Source: Torreya grandis
Taxonomy: Eukaryota > Streptophyta > Pinopsida > Cupressales > Taxaceae
DNA: 64,000 nucleotides
NCBI GenBank assembly: GCA_037957365.1
Contig: JARHVA010004091.1
Coordinates: 937,001-1,001,000 of the forward strand
Direction: 5' to 3'
The number at the start of each line of letters is the position of its first letter. The first letter of the stretch is position 1. Position numbers and translations under genes: made by a program. Shown in pieces: positions 33,000-44,223 of the stretch. The notes under the pieces are model-generated. The model saw only the letters and a list, made by a program, of their open reading frames with translations, was not told where the DNA came from and made no database searches.

Positions 33000-33620
33000 A
33001 TTATATAATTATATACAATCTCAAATAAATACAAATTATTATATAATTATATACAATTTCAAATATTTAATATTATAAAAGGTAATAATCAACAAAATGA
33101 GTTTTGCTAAAAAAATTATTTCATTAAACTCATTAAAAAGTGTAGTGCAAAAGCCATTATTTCTAACTATATACAATGTCAAATATTTAAAATTATAAAA
33201 AATAATAATTAATAAAATAAGTTTCAAACAGTGCAAAACCATTATTTTTAATTATATACAATCTAAAATATTTAATATTATAAAAAATAATAATTAACAA
33301 AATGAGTTTCAATAAAGAAATTGTTTCACCAAAAATACAATCTCAAATATTTAATATTATAAGAGGTAATAATTAACAAAAATGAGTTTCATTAAAGAAA
33401 TTCTTTCACCAAAAAAGGAAAATGATAAAGCTATTACATGTTTTGATTTGTAATAAATATATATTTTAAAAAATATTATCTACCAAGAATAGAATAAACT
33501 ATCATCTAATTATATACAATCTTAAATATTTAATATTATAAGAAGTATTAATCAATAAAATGAGTCTCACTAAAAACAATTGTCTCATCAAAGAAAGAAA
33601 ATGCAAGAGCCATTATAAAT
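33000..33620. repeat. AT-rich tandem repeat, about five units near 80 bp
   Basis: The core aaatatttaatattataa, followed by a taatcaacaaaatgagttt-like block and often caccaaaa, starts at 33060, 33180, 33263, 33344 and 33523. Irregular spacing reflects insertions within units. Confidence 0.75.
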
Positions 33621-34500
33621 GTAAAAATAACACCATTAATGTAAAAGTAAAAAAAGAAATAGTATTATAAAGAATATATGTGGAAATTGTGAATGAAAAA
33701 TATTATTTTTAAAAATAATTTATATGTAATTAATATTAATATAATTTATAATTCTCAAATCTATTTAATTAAATAGGTTATATTGTGGACTTGAAATTTA
33801 AACTAGAACATTTGTAACTAGTTAACAATATAAACACTAAAAAAGTAGTCAATTTAAAAGTAAGAGAGAGCACTAAAAAGTACGTGAGAAAAGTTTGAAT
33901 ATAATCCTATGAATAAAATCTAAACATTTATTATTAATTTAAAATATGAAAATTTAGAAAAAAAAAAAAAAGTAGTTAATTTAAAAGTAAGAGAGAAAAG
34001 TTTGAATATAATCTTACTGATGCAAGTATTAAATACAAAATACTTATTTGATATGGATGTGACTACTTCAAATATTATATTTTCAGTGTCACCTTCACTT
34101 TGGTGTGCTCAAATCTGAGTTATGGTTTGTCACTTCCTTTCAAATAACAAAATCCTAGTTCTTCATCTTCATAGTACTTGTGGACAAAATGGGTTACTAG
34201 GCATATAGTGTCGAGTTTCCCTAAATACCCCTCTATCAATGAGCACTACTTACATATCCAATACTTTTAATAGGTCCTTAAACTTATGTAGTTATCCTCT
34301 ATGTGATGGATTGTATTTGTATCATGTAATGTGTGATAAGCAAGTACATAGAGTGAGCTAGCTTGTAACTTGGCAAATCTGGTTCATGGACTGCTCCTTT
34401 AGTACTTCAAACCTAGATATGCATTGTCACTATGAATGAAGGAGAAATAGGAAAGATTTTGTCACTTGAGTTCTTGATTGAATGTATTTTGAAAGTTTTC
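33621..34500. other. AT-rich spacer, nothing recognised
   Basis: No repeat partner. The composition becomes less AT-rich after about 34080, but no coding frame stands out. Confidence 0.4.
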
Positions 34501-34504
34501 TTAT

Positions 34505-34917
<413 letters not shown>

Positions 34918-34929
34918 ATTTGGACGATA

Positions 34930-35486
34930 TATGACATAAAATAACATAGGCCAACCATAGGTATATATTAAATTTGTAAAATCAATGACTTTAGGGCACT
35001 AAAAACATGTTGGGATAGGACACTAGCATCAATGTAGGTGTTTGTCTTAGATAGAAGTGTCTTGATAGTCGTAAAATAGGCACATGTCCAAAACTTGTAG
35101 AAATAGAATATAAATAGGTTAAAAAAAATTGAGTATGATAGAAGGTCTGAGTCATCACAATAGCATTGGTTAGACTAAGAGTTAATAAATAGGCACAAAG
35201 AGATAATGTATGTAATCCTTTTAGAAGTGGGAATGTCTAGAAACTCAAAGTACATCCATGATATGTATTTTCCAAGTGTATAAGACTGAGGTGCTTTATA
35301 ATTCAAAAATAGTGTTTACATTAAGTATAATGGTCTAGTTGTAAATGGACTATAGAAAAAATTGATTGAGACACTAAAGTTTCAAAATTTTGACTAGTTA
35401 ATGTGGTTTTAATCTAGGTGTGACATAAATATGTTGTGTGATAGCAACCTATGTTGGTCCTTGTAAGAATTAAAAAATGGGCGTAT
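34930..35486 (-). pseudogene. Decayed minus-strand coding-like sequence, distal part
   Basis: Low-complexity is absent here, and minus-strand frames give runs without stops (for example around 35100-35280), but I recognise no motif. It abuts the copia insertion at 35487 and is collinear with 39409-41186 once that element is removed. It is read as the far end of the same decayed unit on position alone. Confidence 0.25.
35482..35486. other. Target-site duplication of copia, left
   Basis: cgtat, identical to 39404-39408. Confidence 0.9.
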
Positions 35487-36203
35487 TGTCAGGGGATCTG
35501 TAGCTCTACCAATTAGAACACAATTGATTACTTTCTTATGTGCAATTAAACACGGAATTATACTAGAATGATAAAGTGGCTAGAAACTTGAGACAACAAA
35601 GAATTTGAGAGACAATACACACTCTTGTATTAAATATTACTGGAAGAAAATACAATAAGGAAGATGCCACTTCTTCCTCCACCTCAAAGGCTTGCCACAC
35701 CTCAAGACCTTCTTCCCTCTCTCTCTTGCTCAACACAATAACTCTAAAGCCTGAGTTGCTATTCCTCCTTGAATGCTTCAGCTGATCTCCTTGACCTTAC
35801 ACCTGTAGATCTCCTTGACCTTGCTAGCTTCAATGCTTTTACTTGCCTTAGAGTAACATGCCTTATGGGTCTATAAATAAGATCCCATGCTTACAAAAAT
35901 AGAACTCTAACTACTAAAATTAGACACACAGCCCGTGACTTAAATTAGCCCCTTAGCATGCAAACACTCGGTTCAACTAACTAACTGTTCGTGCAATGAA
36001 CAGTTCTGGACCGCACAGGCGACTAACGCCGATTTCTGCTTGTCTGGTGCTGCCGACATCGGCTGACTCCTTGCCATTGCCGGTCTCCTTCTCCACTGCA
36101 TCTGACTGATGTCGGTCATACTGCCGATGCTGGTGGCTCTGGTTCTTCAGCATCCTTTCTCGTGTCTGCAAACAGTTGAAGCTTTTAGCTCCACACCTTA
36201 ACA
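35487..36203 (-). repeat. Copia 3' LTR
   Basis: 717 bp. Differs from the right LTR by scattered substitutions, many at CpG positions, and small indels. Carries variants of the CCGACGTCGG motif around 36020-36135. Confidence 0.93.
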
Positions 36204-36218
36204 ATCTCCCACTTGGAG
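36204..36218 (-). other. Polypurine tract of the copia element
   Basis: The minus strand reads tccaagtgggagatt immediately before TGTTAAGG, the standard copia arrangement. Confidence 0.8.
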
Positions 36219-36895
36219 ATAAACAGTTGCAACTTGTACCTGTACCTGTACACCATCTATTTTGTTCCTTAGGCTATGTATCCCTCTTCAATGTCACTCT
36301 TGAAGACCGACCACCACGTAAACCTGTGATGCAATACCTGTCTCTTATGCCACAAGAATTTCGCTGCTCCCAAATTCTTCATAACATACTTCTGAACCAA
36401 CTCTACCCTTAGCTCAGAAAACTCCCTGTATATGAAACCCTAGAACAAGTAACACAATACAGTAACAGGATAATGTAGCTAATATTATCCAACCTGGTAA
36501 AGATAAAATACAATGGTCAAACCTCCATTGTTTTGCAGCCTACTCAAGACCATATACCATAGCCTTCTGTCTCATGTGTCCATCCACTCTCTTCTCTAAA
36601 ATGGGAATCCATCCCTCTATCCAGTACTTCCTTCCAGCTGACAACACTACCAACAAATACCTGTTTGGTTCTCTAAGGACTCACACTCCTCATCCATGCC
36701 AAGCTCCCACTATTTCTAGATTCTACCTGCATTGCTTCTTCCATCTTCCTAGTTCATGACTATCAGTAAGCAATATAAAGAAGGTGAACAATGAATATGA
36801 GGTTCACATACCTTTCCTGACCTCCACATGGGTGTTTGAGACCTATTAATTCACCCAACATCCATTCCAGTGACCGATCTAGGCCATCTCCCAGT
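36219..36895 (-). other. 3' untranslated part of the copia element
   Basis: No coding frame recognised. Less AT-rich than the genomic background. It separates the protease-derived frame and motif array from the LTR. Confidence 0.5.
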
Positions 36896-36899
36896 CTGC

Positions 36900-37100
36900 T
36901 TCTGATCGATGTCGGTTCCCTGCACTGATCCTGACTACCGACGTCATTTCCTTGGTCGACGTCGGAGTTCCTCCTGCCGACGTCGGTCCTTATGACCAAC
37001 GTCAAACTTCTCTAGTCCAACCTACCGACCTTGCTGGTCTGCACATGATCGATGTCGGTATCTGGATGACTGACGTCGGTGCCAAGCTACCAACATTGGT
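36900..37100. repeat. Array of palindromic CCGACGTCGG-type motifs
   Basis: Variants of accgacgtcggt occur near 36905, 36937, 36956, 36976, 36995, 37023, 37048, 37069 and 37090, mostly 19-32 bp apart. The word is its own reverse complement and contains GACGTC (bZIP C-box core) and ACCGAC (DRE/CRT core) on both strands. The same motif recurs in both LTRs. Confidence 0.75.
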
Positions 37101-37860
37101 GTCTGTGTGTTCCTGTAAGTGATGAAATTTTCATCCGCGAGCTCTTCTTGGATCAAACCTCTATCCATGCTGCCCTGCTCAGATTTATTCAGCCCCTGTG
37201 ACTGATCTCTATCCTTCGTCTCCTCCATAAACACCAAGGCTTCTTTGTTCCTATCAAAAGCATCAAATTTCCTCTTTCTGCAATGACCTGTGTTTATGCT
37301 TTCCAAATTTGAACACATACCTTTTGAATCAAGAACTTCCATTCCCTTCCTGTTCTTGTGACCAAGCCTATTAGGCCACATCTTCGAATCTACACCAGAA
37401 GTAGAATTAGTAATACAAGTAGACAGATAAAGAGTATCTACTTTCTTACCTCTTGCTAGAACAAGTGCTCCCTTGGAAACCTTCCAAGAATCTGCTGTGA
37501 GGGTTATTGTGCATCCCTCATCTCCCAACCTTCCTACAGAAATCAGACTCTACTTCAGAATTGGAACATGCATGACCTCTTTCAACACCCACGTGTTGTC
37601 AATCTGCAATCTCAGCTGCACTTTCCCTTTGCCAACTATCTGACAAGGCATACCATCCCCTAAATAAAGAACTCCAAAGTCTCCCTGTTCATACTCATAG
37701 AACAAATCTCTGTTTGGGGATGCATGGAAAGATGAACCAAAATCTAAAATCCATGATCCTACCTGACTATCCAAAGAAAGTATGAGAGCATCCTGCATCA
37801 CAATATTTGCATCCTTTGCTTCTTCCATACCTACATGTTGATTCTCTTTATCTCTCAACC
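37022..37860 (-). pseudogene. Copia protease and pre-integrase remnant
   Basis: Downstream of gag on the minus strand, two open frames (37550-37858 and 37022-37528) are separated by one stop near 37547. The first encodes Ser-Trp-Ile-Leu-Asp-Phe-Gly-Ser-Ser-Phe-His, the copia protease active site with Asp-Ser-Gly changed to Asp-Phe-Gly, then Leu-Gly-Asp-Gly and Val-Leu-x-Val-x-His-Val-Pro. The second begins with the Leu-Ile-Ser-Val-Gly-type segment and continues to Arg-Leu-Gly-His and Lys-Gly-Met-x-x-Leu, the start of the pre-integrase zinc-finger region, and to Cys-Arg-Lys. It then changes to Glu/Asp/Lys-rich sequence not expected there, marking the deletion point. Catalytic integrase and RT are missing. 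Confidence 0.85.
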
Positions 37861-37897
37861 AACACTCCTTCTTTGTATGTCCTTTCTTTCCACAAAA

Positions 37898-38566
37898 CTA
37901 GCAGGTAATACCTTTGGACTCGGATCTCCTTCCCGACCTTGATTTCCCTTGCTCAACCTTCTCCCTTTCCCTTTCCCTACTTTCTGCACTTAGAGCATTC
38001 CCTGATGATTCACCTGTGCTTCTCCTGCGTCTTTCTTCATTCAAGATCACACTCACAACATCATCAACTTTTAAGATTTTAGAAGTAGATGTAGAATTAC
38101 TTACTGCCATAACCATACCGTCCCAACTTTCAGGCAAAGAACATAAAATCAAGAGAGCTTTTACCTCATCATCAAAAACAATATTGACTGAAGCTAATTG
38201 GTTTACCAAACCATGGAAATCACTGAGATGAGTATGTACCGATCCACCTTCCTGCATTTGCAAAGTAAATAGCTGCTTCATAAGATATACCTTATTAGAA
38301 GCCGAGGGCTTTTCGTATAAATTTGCCAAGGACTTTATCAACTCTTCTGTTGTCTTGCACTGTGATAAGCTAGAAATCATAGATGATGCAAGGCTCAACC
38401 TTATGGTACCGAGAGCCTTCCGATCAAGAACGTTCCATTCTTCATCCTTCATATCTGTGGGCTTGCATGCAACCCCACCCAACGGTAAGTACAAATCCTT
38501 CTGACACAGATAGTCCTCAATCTGCATCCTCCAATGTTGATAATTCTTGCCGTTAAACTTCTCCAT
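37898..38566 (-). CDS. gag: Copia gag polyprotein (UBN2 type), stopped at the zinc knuckle
   Basis: 222 codons starting at an ATG (38564-38566) followed by Glu-Lys-Phe-Asn-Gly-Lys-Asn-Tyr-x-x-Trp, the usual start of plant copia gag. Then come Trp-x3-Asp-x-Lys-Ala, Ile-x-Leu-Ser-Leu, a Leu-x3-Tyr-Glu-Lys-Pro-Ser-Ala-Ser-Asn-Lys block, Leu-Phe-x-Leu-Gln-Met, and Leu-x-x-Ser-Leu-Pro-Glu-Ser-Trp, all family hallmarks. The tail is Arg/Glu/Ser-rich. The frame ends with a TAG exactly at the second residue of the zinc knuckle (Cys-stop-Phe-Cys-Gly-Lys-Lys-Gly-His-x4-Cys), and the same frame continues beyond it into the protease. It may therefore be a single recent nonsense change. Gag forms the virus-like particle in the cytoplasm; here it is probably able to make a knuckle-less Gag only. 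Confidence 0.88.
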   Translation of the reverse strand: MEKFNGKNYQHWRMQIEDYLCQKDLYLPLGGVACKPTDMKDEEWNVLDRKALGTIRLSLASSMISSLSQCKTTEELIKSLANLYEKPSASNKVYLMKQLFTLQMQEGGSVHTHLSDFHGLVNQLASVNIVFDDEVKALLILCSLPESWDGMVMAVSNSTSTSKILKVDDVVSVILNEERRRRSTGESSGNALSAESREREREKVEQGKSRSGRRSESKGITC

Positions 38567-38661
38567 TCATAGCCTGCTTTCTTCTGCCATTTTTGAACTC
38601 CCACTCAATCAGAAAACCCTGTGAATGACCTGTAATCAAAAACAATACCCTGCTTCCTGCA

Positions 38662-38679
38662 AACCTGGCTCTGATACCA
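38662..38679 (-). other. Primer binding site of the copia element
   Basis: The minus strand reads TGGTATCAGAGCCAGG, a perfect initiator tRNA-Met match over its first 13 bases, two bases from the LTR. Confidence 0.92.
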
Positions 38680-38681
38680 CT

Positions 38682-39403
38682 TGTCAGGGGATCTGTAGCT
38701 CTACCAATTAGAGCACAATTGATTACTTTCTTATATGAAATTAAACACAAAATTATACCAGAATGATAAAGTAGCTAGAAACTTGAGACAACAAAGAATT
38801 TGAGAGACAATACACACTCTTGTATTAAATACTACTGGAAGAAACTACAATAAGGAAGATGCCACTTCTTCCTCCACCTCAAAGGCTTGCCACACCTCAA
38901 GACCTTCTTCCCTCTCTCTCTTGCTCAACACAACTCTAAAGCCTGAGTTGCTATTCCTCCTTGAATGCTTCAGCTGATCTCCTTGACCTTACACCTGTAG
39001 ATCTCCTTGACCTTGCTAGCTTCAATGCTTTTACTTGCCTTAGAATAATTACAATACATGCCTTATGGGTCTATAAATAAGATCCCATGCTTACAAAAAT
39101 AGAACTCTAACTACTAAAATTAGACACACAGCCCGTGACTTAAATTAGCCCCTTAGCATGCAAACACTCGGTTCAACTAACTAACTGTTCATGCAACGAA
39201 CAGTTCTGGACTGCACAAGTGACCGACGCTGATTTATGCTTGTCTGGTGCTGCCAATGTCGGCCGACTCCCTACCGTCGCCGGTCTCCTTCTCCATTGCA
39301 TCTGACCGACGTCGGTCATACTGCCGACGCCGGTGGCTCTGGTTCTTCAGCATCCTTTCTCGTGTCTGCAAACAGTTGAAGCTTTTAGCTCCACACCTTA
39401 ACA
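38682..39403 (-). repeat. Copia 5' LTR
   Basis: 722 bp. Contains a perfect 14-bp palindrome gaccgacgtcggtc (39304-39317) where the other LTR reads ctgatgtcggtc. Confidence 0.93.
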
Positions 39404-39408
39404 CGTAT
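39404..39408. other. Target-site duplication of copia, right
   Basis: cgtat, directly after the terminal aca. Confidence 0.9.
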
Positions 39409-41186
39409 AGGTGAGAACCATGGGCTTACTTATGAAATTAGTAATAGTATTGACTAGATAATCTAAAAATGTGTTGAATCATGTGAAATGATCTCATTCA
39501 TAAGAGGGATAACTAGAGGAGATGATGTAACTGCTAAAGTTTCAACTATTACACCTATTTGGTGCACACCCTTATCCACAAAAGGAGTTTAGTATAACTT
39601 TCCAATATGTACTTGTTATATATTTTGAATATGATGACTATGTCTTGAAGTCTCAAAGGTTCCATGTGGAGGAACCTCCTAGGAAATATCAAATGTGTCT
39701 TTTCCTTCTCGGTCATATTCATAACTTTTATATAAATCCCATTCTTCGACAAACTCATCTAAATGCTCTTTTGATAAATATTCCTCCACATAGTCATCTT
39801 TTTTTACATAGTAATGGATGCCTAGTGATATTCCCTGAGTAAGGGGGTGGTATATCTTATTCTTGTGTTACCCTAGGGTTTTTTATAATGGTAGGATAAT
39901 ACCTTATTAAATAAGTTATCACTAGAGGAATAACCAAGATAGTTTTAATGTGTATTATGGAAGGAAAGAACGAATTACTAACCAATGGAGTGTGAGGTGG
40001 TGGAGCTATGGTAACTACTAGTGTAAAAACAAAGGTTAATTTTGGTAATAAGGGTGTGCCTATGTATAGATCATATTTCCCTACATCCCTTGCTTTCAAT
40101 TATTCATTAATTTCTTCTTTTGTTTCACGCTCCATCTAGAGTTGCTTAGCTTGATGAAGGGATTTCCATCTTGCTATATCCTAATTGAGTCCTCCCTTGT
40201 AATGGATGGATCATATTGTATCATCTAATAAATCCTCATGAATATGTAAACATTATTCATCCTTATGTAGACTTAAAAAACATTGTCAAGATTCAAAAAA
40301 ATCAAATCATGATCATACTCACAATGTCCATAACTTTATTTGAGTTGTCTTTTAAACATATTTGTTTGTTGCATTATTACCCTCCTCAGGTCCCAAAATT
40401 TAAACTCATCCAGTCTAAACTTGATATAATGTTTATTTTTTAGGTCTTGGCCAATTATTCCAAAAAAATTATTGTTGCCTCCCAATGTTGAGGGGTGTCT
40501 TATGATACTAGGCCAATCTATCCCTTCTCAAAATTTCATCCACACTATTATATAGATAATATGATATCTCCTTCTCAGATAATTTTTTAGGCACATTCCT
40601 AGGTAGATAGAAAGGCACCACTAGTTTACCTTAAACTCTTATGATTGTATGGTATTGATAAAACTAATAGTCACCCAATGCCTTGAGTGATATCTTGATC
40701 TTTATAAATAGTCTTGGCATTGGTTATCCATTTATTTCCTTATAAACCATGGGATATAAGGTATATGTTATCATCTACATATGGTCCCTATATTTTTAGA
40801 TATGTAAATGATAAAAATAATTAAAAATCCTTTTTCATCCTTTTAGCTCCTAATGAGGGGTGTTAAAAAGGTTGACGGTCCCACAAATTGCATCTAGAAA
40901 ATATGAAAGTATGTAAAAGTTATTATATGCATGGTCATTCATGACCCTCTAGGTTTTTAAATTGAAACTTATGATTTCTCCCAAGGGTAGAATAACATTA
41001 CCTTATAAAAGTATAGCTAGTAAAGGGACCAAGACCTAACCCACATTACTTATAGATGGTGATTTGTGTAGCTTATTCAATAAGACCATGTAAATTCTAA
41101 CACTAGGTCTAAATTGGGCAATTGGGACCTTCTTATTCATTAAAGATTTATAAGGAATTCTAAGTCCATCTTATTAACGTACCCAT
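39409..41186 (-). pseudogene. Decayed minus-strand coding-like sequence, central part
   Basis: Reading leftwards from 41186, minus-strand frames give protein-like blocks with frequent stops and shifts. Near 41100 there is a Val-Pro-Ile-Ala-Gln-Phe-Arg-Pro-Ser-Val block, followed by a long hydrophobic/Asn-rich stretch. Near 40960 there is Leu-Pro-Leu-Gly-Glu-Ile-Ile-Ser-Phe-Asn-Leu. Near 39780-39700 there is Val-Glu-Glu-Tyr-Leu-Ser-Lys-Glu-His-Leu-Asp-Glu-Phe. Near 40090 there is Val-Gly-Lys-Tyr-Asp-Leu-Tyr-Ile-Gly. The family is unknown to me; an accessory ORF of a gypsy-like element is one guess. It is interrupted by the copia element (35487) and bounded by the gypsy element (41187), so it predates both. 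Confidence 0.4.
41182..41186. other. Target-site duplication of gypsy element, left
   Basis: cccat, against cccct at 54845-54849 (four of five). Confidence 0.6.
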
Positions 41187-42360
41187 TGTATACACATAAT
41201 ATTTTAAAACTTTATCAATTAATGATGCTTTCTCTCTTTTAGGAACACATTGAGTCTCAATCTCTCTAAGTACATGCCTTAAAGGGTGCATCATGAAATG
41301 GGTAAGCAAACCATTGGTACTTCGGAAGATTGTTGTCCCATATACCAACACTTTAAACCAACATAAACCTATACTCTACACTTACCTAAGATTTGAAACC
41401 TCTCTTACACACTCATCTAATCAATTCACCACCTTAATTAGCCCCTAACTAAGGCTAAAATCCTTTTTGACATGTATTGAATAATGTCATCTTGGGCCGA
41501 ATCTGTATTCAAATTGGTATTTTCATGTTATGGGTCAAGCCTGACTTAGATGAGGACATAACTATTTTTATCAAATAATGATATAAAATTGAATTGGGCC
41601 AAACCTATCAACTAAACTTTTGAAAAGGTTTAGGGTTAGATTCAACTATATATACACATTCATTTCACCATTTCTTAGAGAGATAATAGAGTTAATTATT
41701 CATTTTCACTTCTTTACAATATTCTCTTCTATCATTCTACTTGAGGATTTATTTCTTAGAATTTATACTTAGAGAATAGTCTTGTCTAATGTAAAATTAT
41801 TGGATGTTTAGACCTATCTTAGTGATCCTTACAAACCACAACAACCTCTTGTGAAGCACCTTTGTCCAAGGGAGAGATTGAGTCTCAACGGGTTCATCTT
41901 CAAGGTAAGTATCTCCAAATTTACTCTTATATTTTAGTATATGGAAGTAACATAAATAATAGTTTTTAAATATATTGCTCTCTCTATGCATTAGGATTAT
42001 ATCTATACATATCTTAATTAGAATTATTCTATGCATGTTTAATATTATGTTTATTACCCACATTTTATTCCACAAGATTTGGTGAGCACTAGATTACATT
42101 TTAATTTACTTTGCATTTACTTAGTGAATATGAAAACATATGACCTATCTAGAGTTATTGCATAGTGTTACTTGACTAGAGGCTTTAGAACCCTCTCTAG
42201 TGATGTTATTATGGTAAGATATCTCTTTTTCAGGTTTAACAGATGCATCTTGGTCATGACCCCAAATATCTAATGTATCAACAAACAGAAGTGTAAGTAG
42301 GATTTATCTTCTCCAAACTAGGATTGATTAATAGATCAACTACATTTTCATTTGTATACA
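41187..42360 (+). repeat. Gypsy 5' LTR
   Basis: Aligns with 53675-54844 throughout; strongly shared blocks include agtgatccttacaaaccaca, agagattgagtctc and catcttggtcatgacccca. The TATA box is at 41647-41654. Confidence 0.93.
41647..41654 (+). promoter_or_regulatory. TATA box of the gypsy LTR
   Basis: tatatata in caactatatatacacatt is conserved in the right LTR near 54144. Confidence 0.55.
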
Positions 42361-44223
42361 TTTTAGTGAACTTGGCATGAATCAAACCCTTGTAAGTTTT
42401 CTTTCATGCATTCATTTTATCATCTTATTATATATTTTTATTTTTTAGTATTGTATTGAACTTGTTGGTATAGTTATAATAGTCTATGCAAAATTTTAAC
42501 ACACAATCACCCCAAAATAACTATGTTCCTTCTATGTAGGTCTTCCCCAAATATAGGTGACTGAATCAATCAACTTGACATAGTATTCATATTTACTTAT
42601 AATATTGGATACATAGTCAAGAAAGCTGACTATGTTCATAGTTCTTCTTCAGCATACAGGTTTGTAGACATAGTTGATCAAGTCGGCTTTGTTCGTAGAT
42701 TCATTTTTAACACAAGTTTTATAAACTATGTCAACCCACTACATTTTGTTTTAAAAATATTTATATCAGCACTCAATCATGACAACATAAATTATTTCCA
42801 ACTAAGCATCTTCAAAACCACTAAGATTCATTCTTACCTTATTTTTCATTTCAATTCTTCATTTATAGTATTTTTTTCACAAGTTTGCACTCTATAAAAT
42901 TGAAACCCTACAACAAACTGGGTCGACTAGCTCGACACAATTCTCTAGCCTATATTCTCTCTAGAAAACATAATTAACTTGTTTGATTATGTTCTTCCAG
43001 ATCTTACTTCTAAAGAATAGTATCAACCTTGTCGACTATATTCTATATTGTTTTCATACAGTGTTATTTGAACCAAATTTATACTCTTCAAAATCAAAGG
43101 AATTAAGCCATTTTATTAATAATTAGTTCACCTTTCATTTCAATTTCTTGCATGCTTAGAGTAACAAACATAGATTAATTAGGTGATTTTTCAATTAACA
43201 AATTTAGTCACATTGTTTTCTATTTTTCACACACTTCCAAATCACTTTACACAAACAAAACATTAAAAAACTTTCTTCCTAGTGTATACCAACTTGGATT
43301 TCATTACCAAGGGAGAAACTGACATGGTTTTTTGGTCAAGTATAAATACATGGTTGATGGTATATATTAGCAAATCACCCGACACCCTTATCAAATACCA
43401 AATACTAAGCTATTACCATCACCAATGCATATCCCTTTCAACCTAAACTACCTAAAACTATCCATATATTATTTTCTAGTTCCTTCTTACATCCAAATTC
43501 CCATCACATTAATTTTAAAATTTCTTATAAATTAACAACATTTAGGAATGACCAAAACATTAAGCATTTAATTTCAAATTTGTTACTTGCTCTCTGATCA
43601 TTTTATTTTCTATTAAAAAACTTGTATTATCCAATGTTAATTCAAGGTTTGTGATGTGTTTTCTAATTATATCGATCACATTTATCTAACTACTTGTATG
43701 CTTCACTTTATTTGCTTAGATATTATCTTGCAATTTTTTCTCTATTTTTAGAACACTATCATCCCTATCAACATAGTATATTAAATATCATTCATATTTT
43801 TTCACTTTAGTACATAGTCACCCCATCTAACTATGTATCTTTATCAACATATTCATTTTATCTCTCTAGAGTACACTGTCGACCTATCTGACTGTGTATC
43901 TTAATAGCCTACTTTATTTCCTATCTTACAGTACAAAGTCGATCTGTCTGGCTATGTTATTTTTTTCATCCTATTCTATTTCATGTCTAGTAGTACACTA
44001 TCAACCTATGTGAATATGTCCCTATGTTCCCTATTCTATCTCTTGTGTTACAAAACTCTATTGACCCAATCAACTTTGTACCTATTGGTCGATATTGTTA
44101 TGTGTGTACTTGACTATGTCTTTGTTTTTTGTAATTGATTCTTGATTTCATATTTCATCTTCAAGCATCATAAAATACACTATAATAATATTTTTTGATA
44201 ACTTGAATCCATTTAGCCACTAT
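42361..44223 (+). other. Gypsy leader with scattered hairpin-forming words
   Basis: No long ORF. Words like acatagt and actatgt recur as inverted pairs from 42580 onward (for example 42611-42637 and 42668-42700), becoming regular at 43810-44090. Confidence 0.6.
43810..44090. repeat. Tandem repeat of about 60 bp in the gypsy leader, each unit with an inverted repeat
   Basis: Units begin at 43810, 43871, 43931, 43993 and about 44051. Each starts gtaca[t/c/a]a[g/t]tc, then acc and a ctatctgactatgt-like word, so gtacatagtc pairs with gactatgt and each unit could form a short stem. The remainder of the unit is CT-rich. Confidence 0.8.

Larger units (their letters stand above)
35487..39403 (-). 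mobile_element. Non-autonomous Ty1/copia element with perfect target duplication
   Basis: 3,917 bp bounded by LTRs of 717 and 722 bp (TGTCAGGGG ... CCTTAACA on the plus strand) and by identical CGTAT duplications. The primer site (minus-strand TGGTATCAGAGCCAGG, complement of 38662-38679) and the minus-strand AAGTGGGAGATTGTT purine tract, a very common copia form, fix the orientation. Gag is one long open frame of 222 codons and the protease continues with few lesions, but integrase core, RT and RNase H are absent. LTRs remain very similar, so this is the youngest element here. It is less AT-rich and keeps CpG sites, unlike its surroundings. Confidence 0.95.

Noticed and set aside
37914..38231. 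Plus-strand ORF of 105 codons
   Set aside because: Antisense shadow of the copia gag gene on the minus strand.
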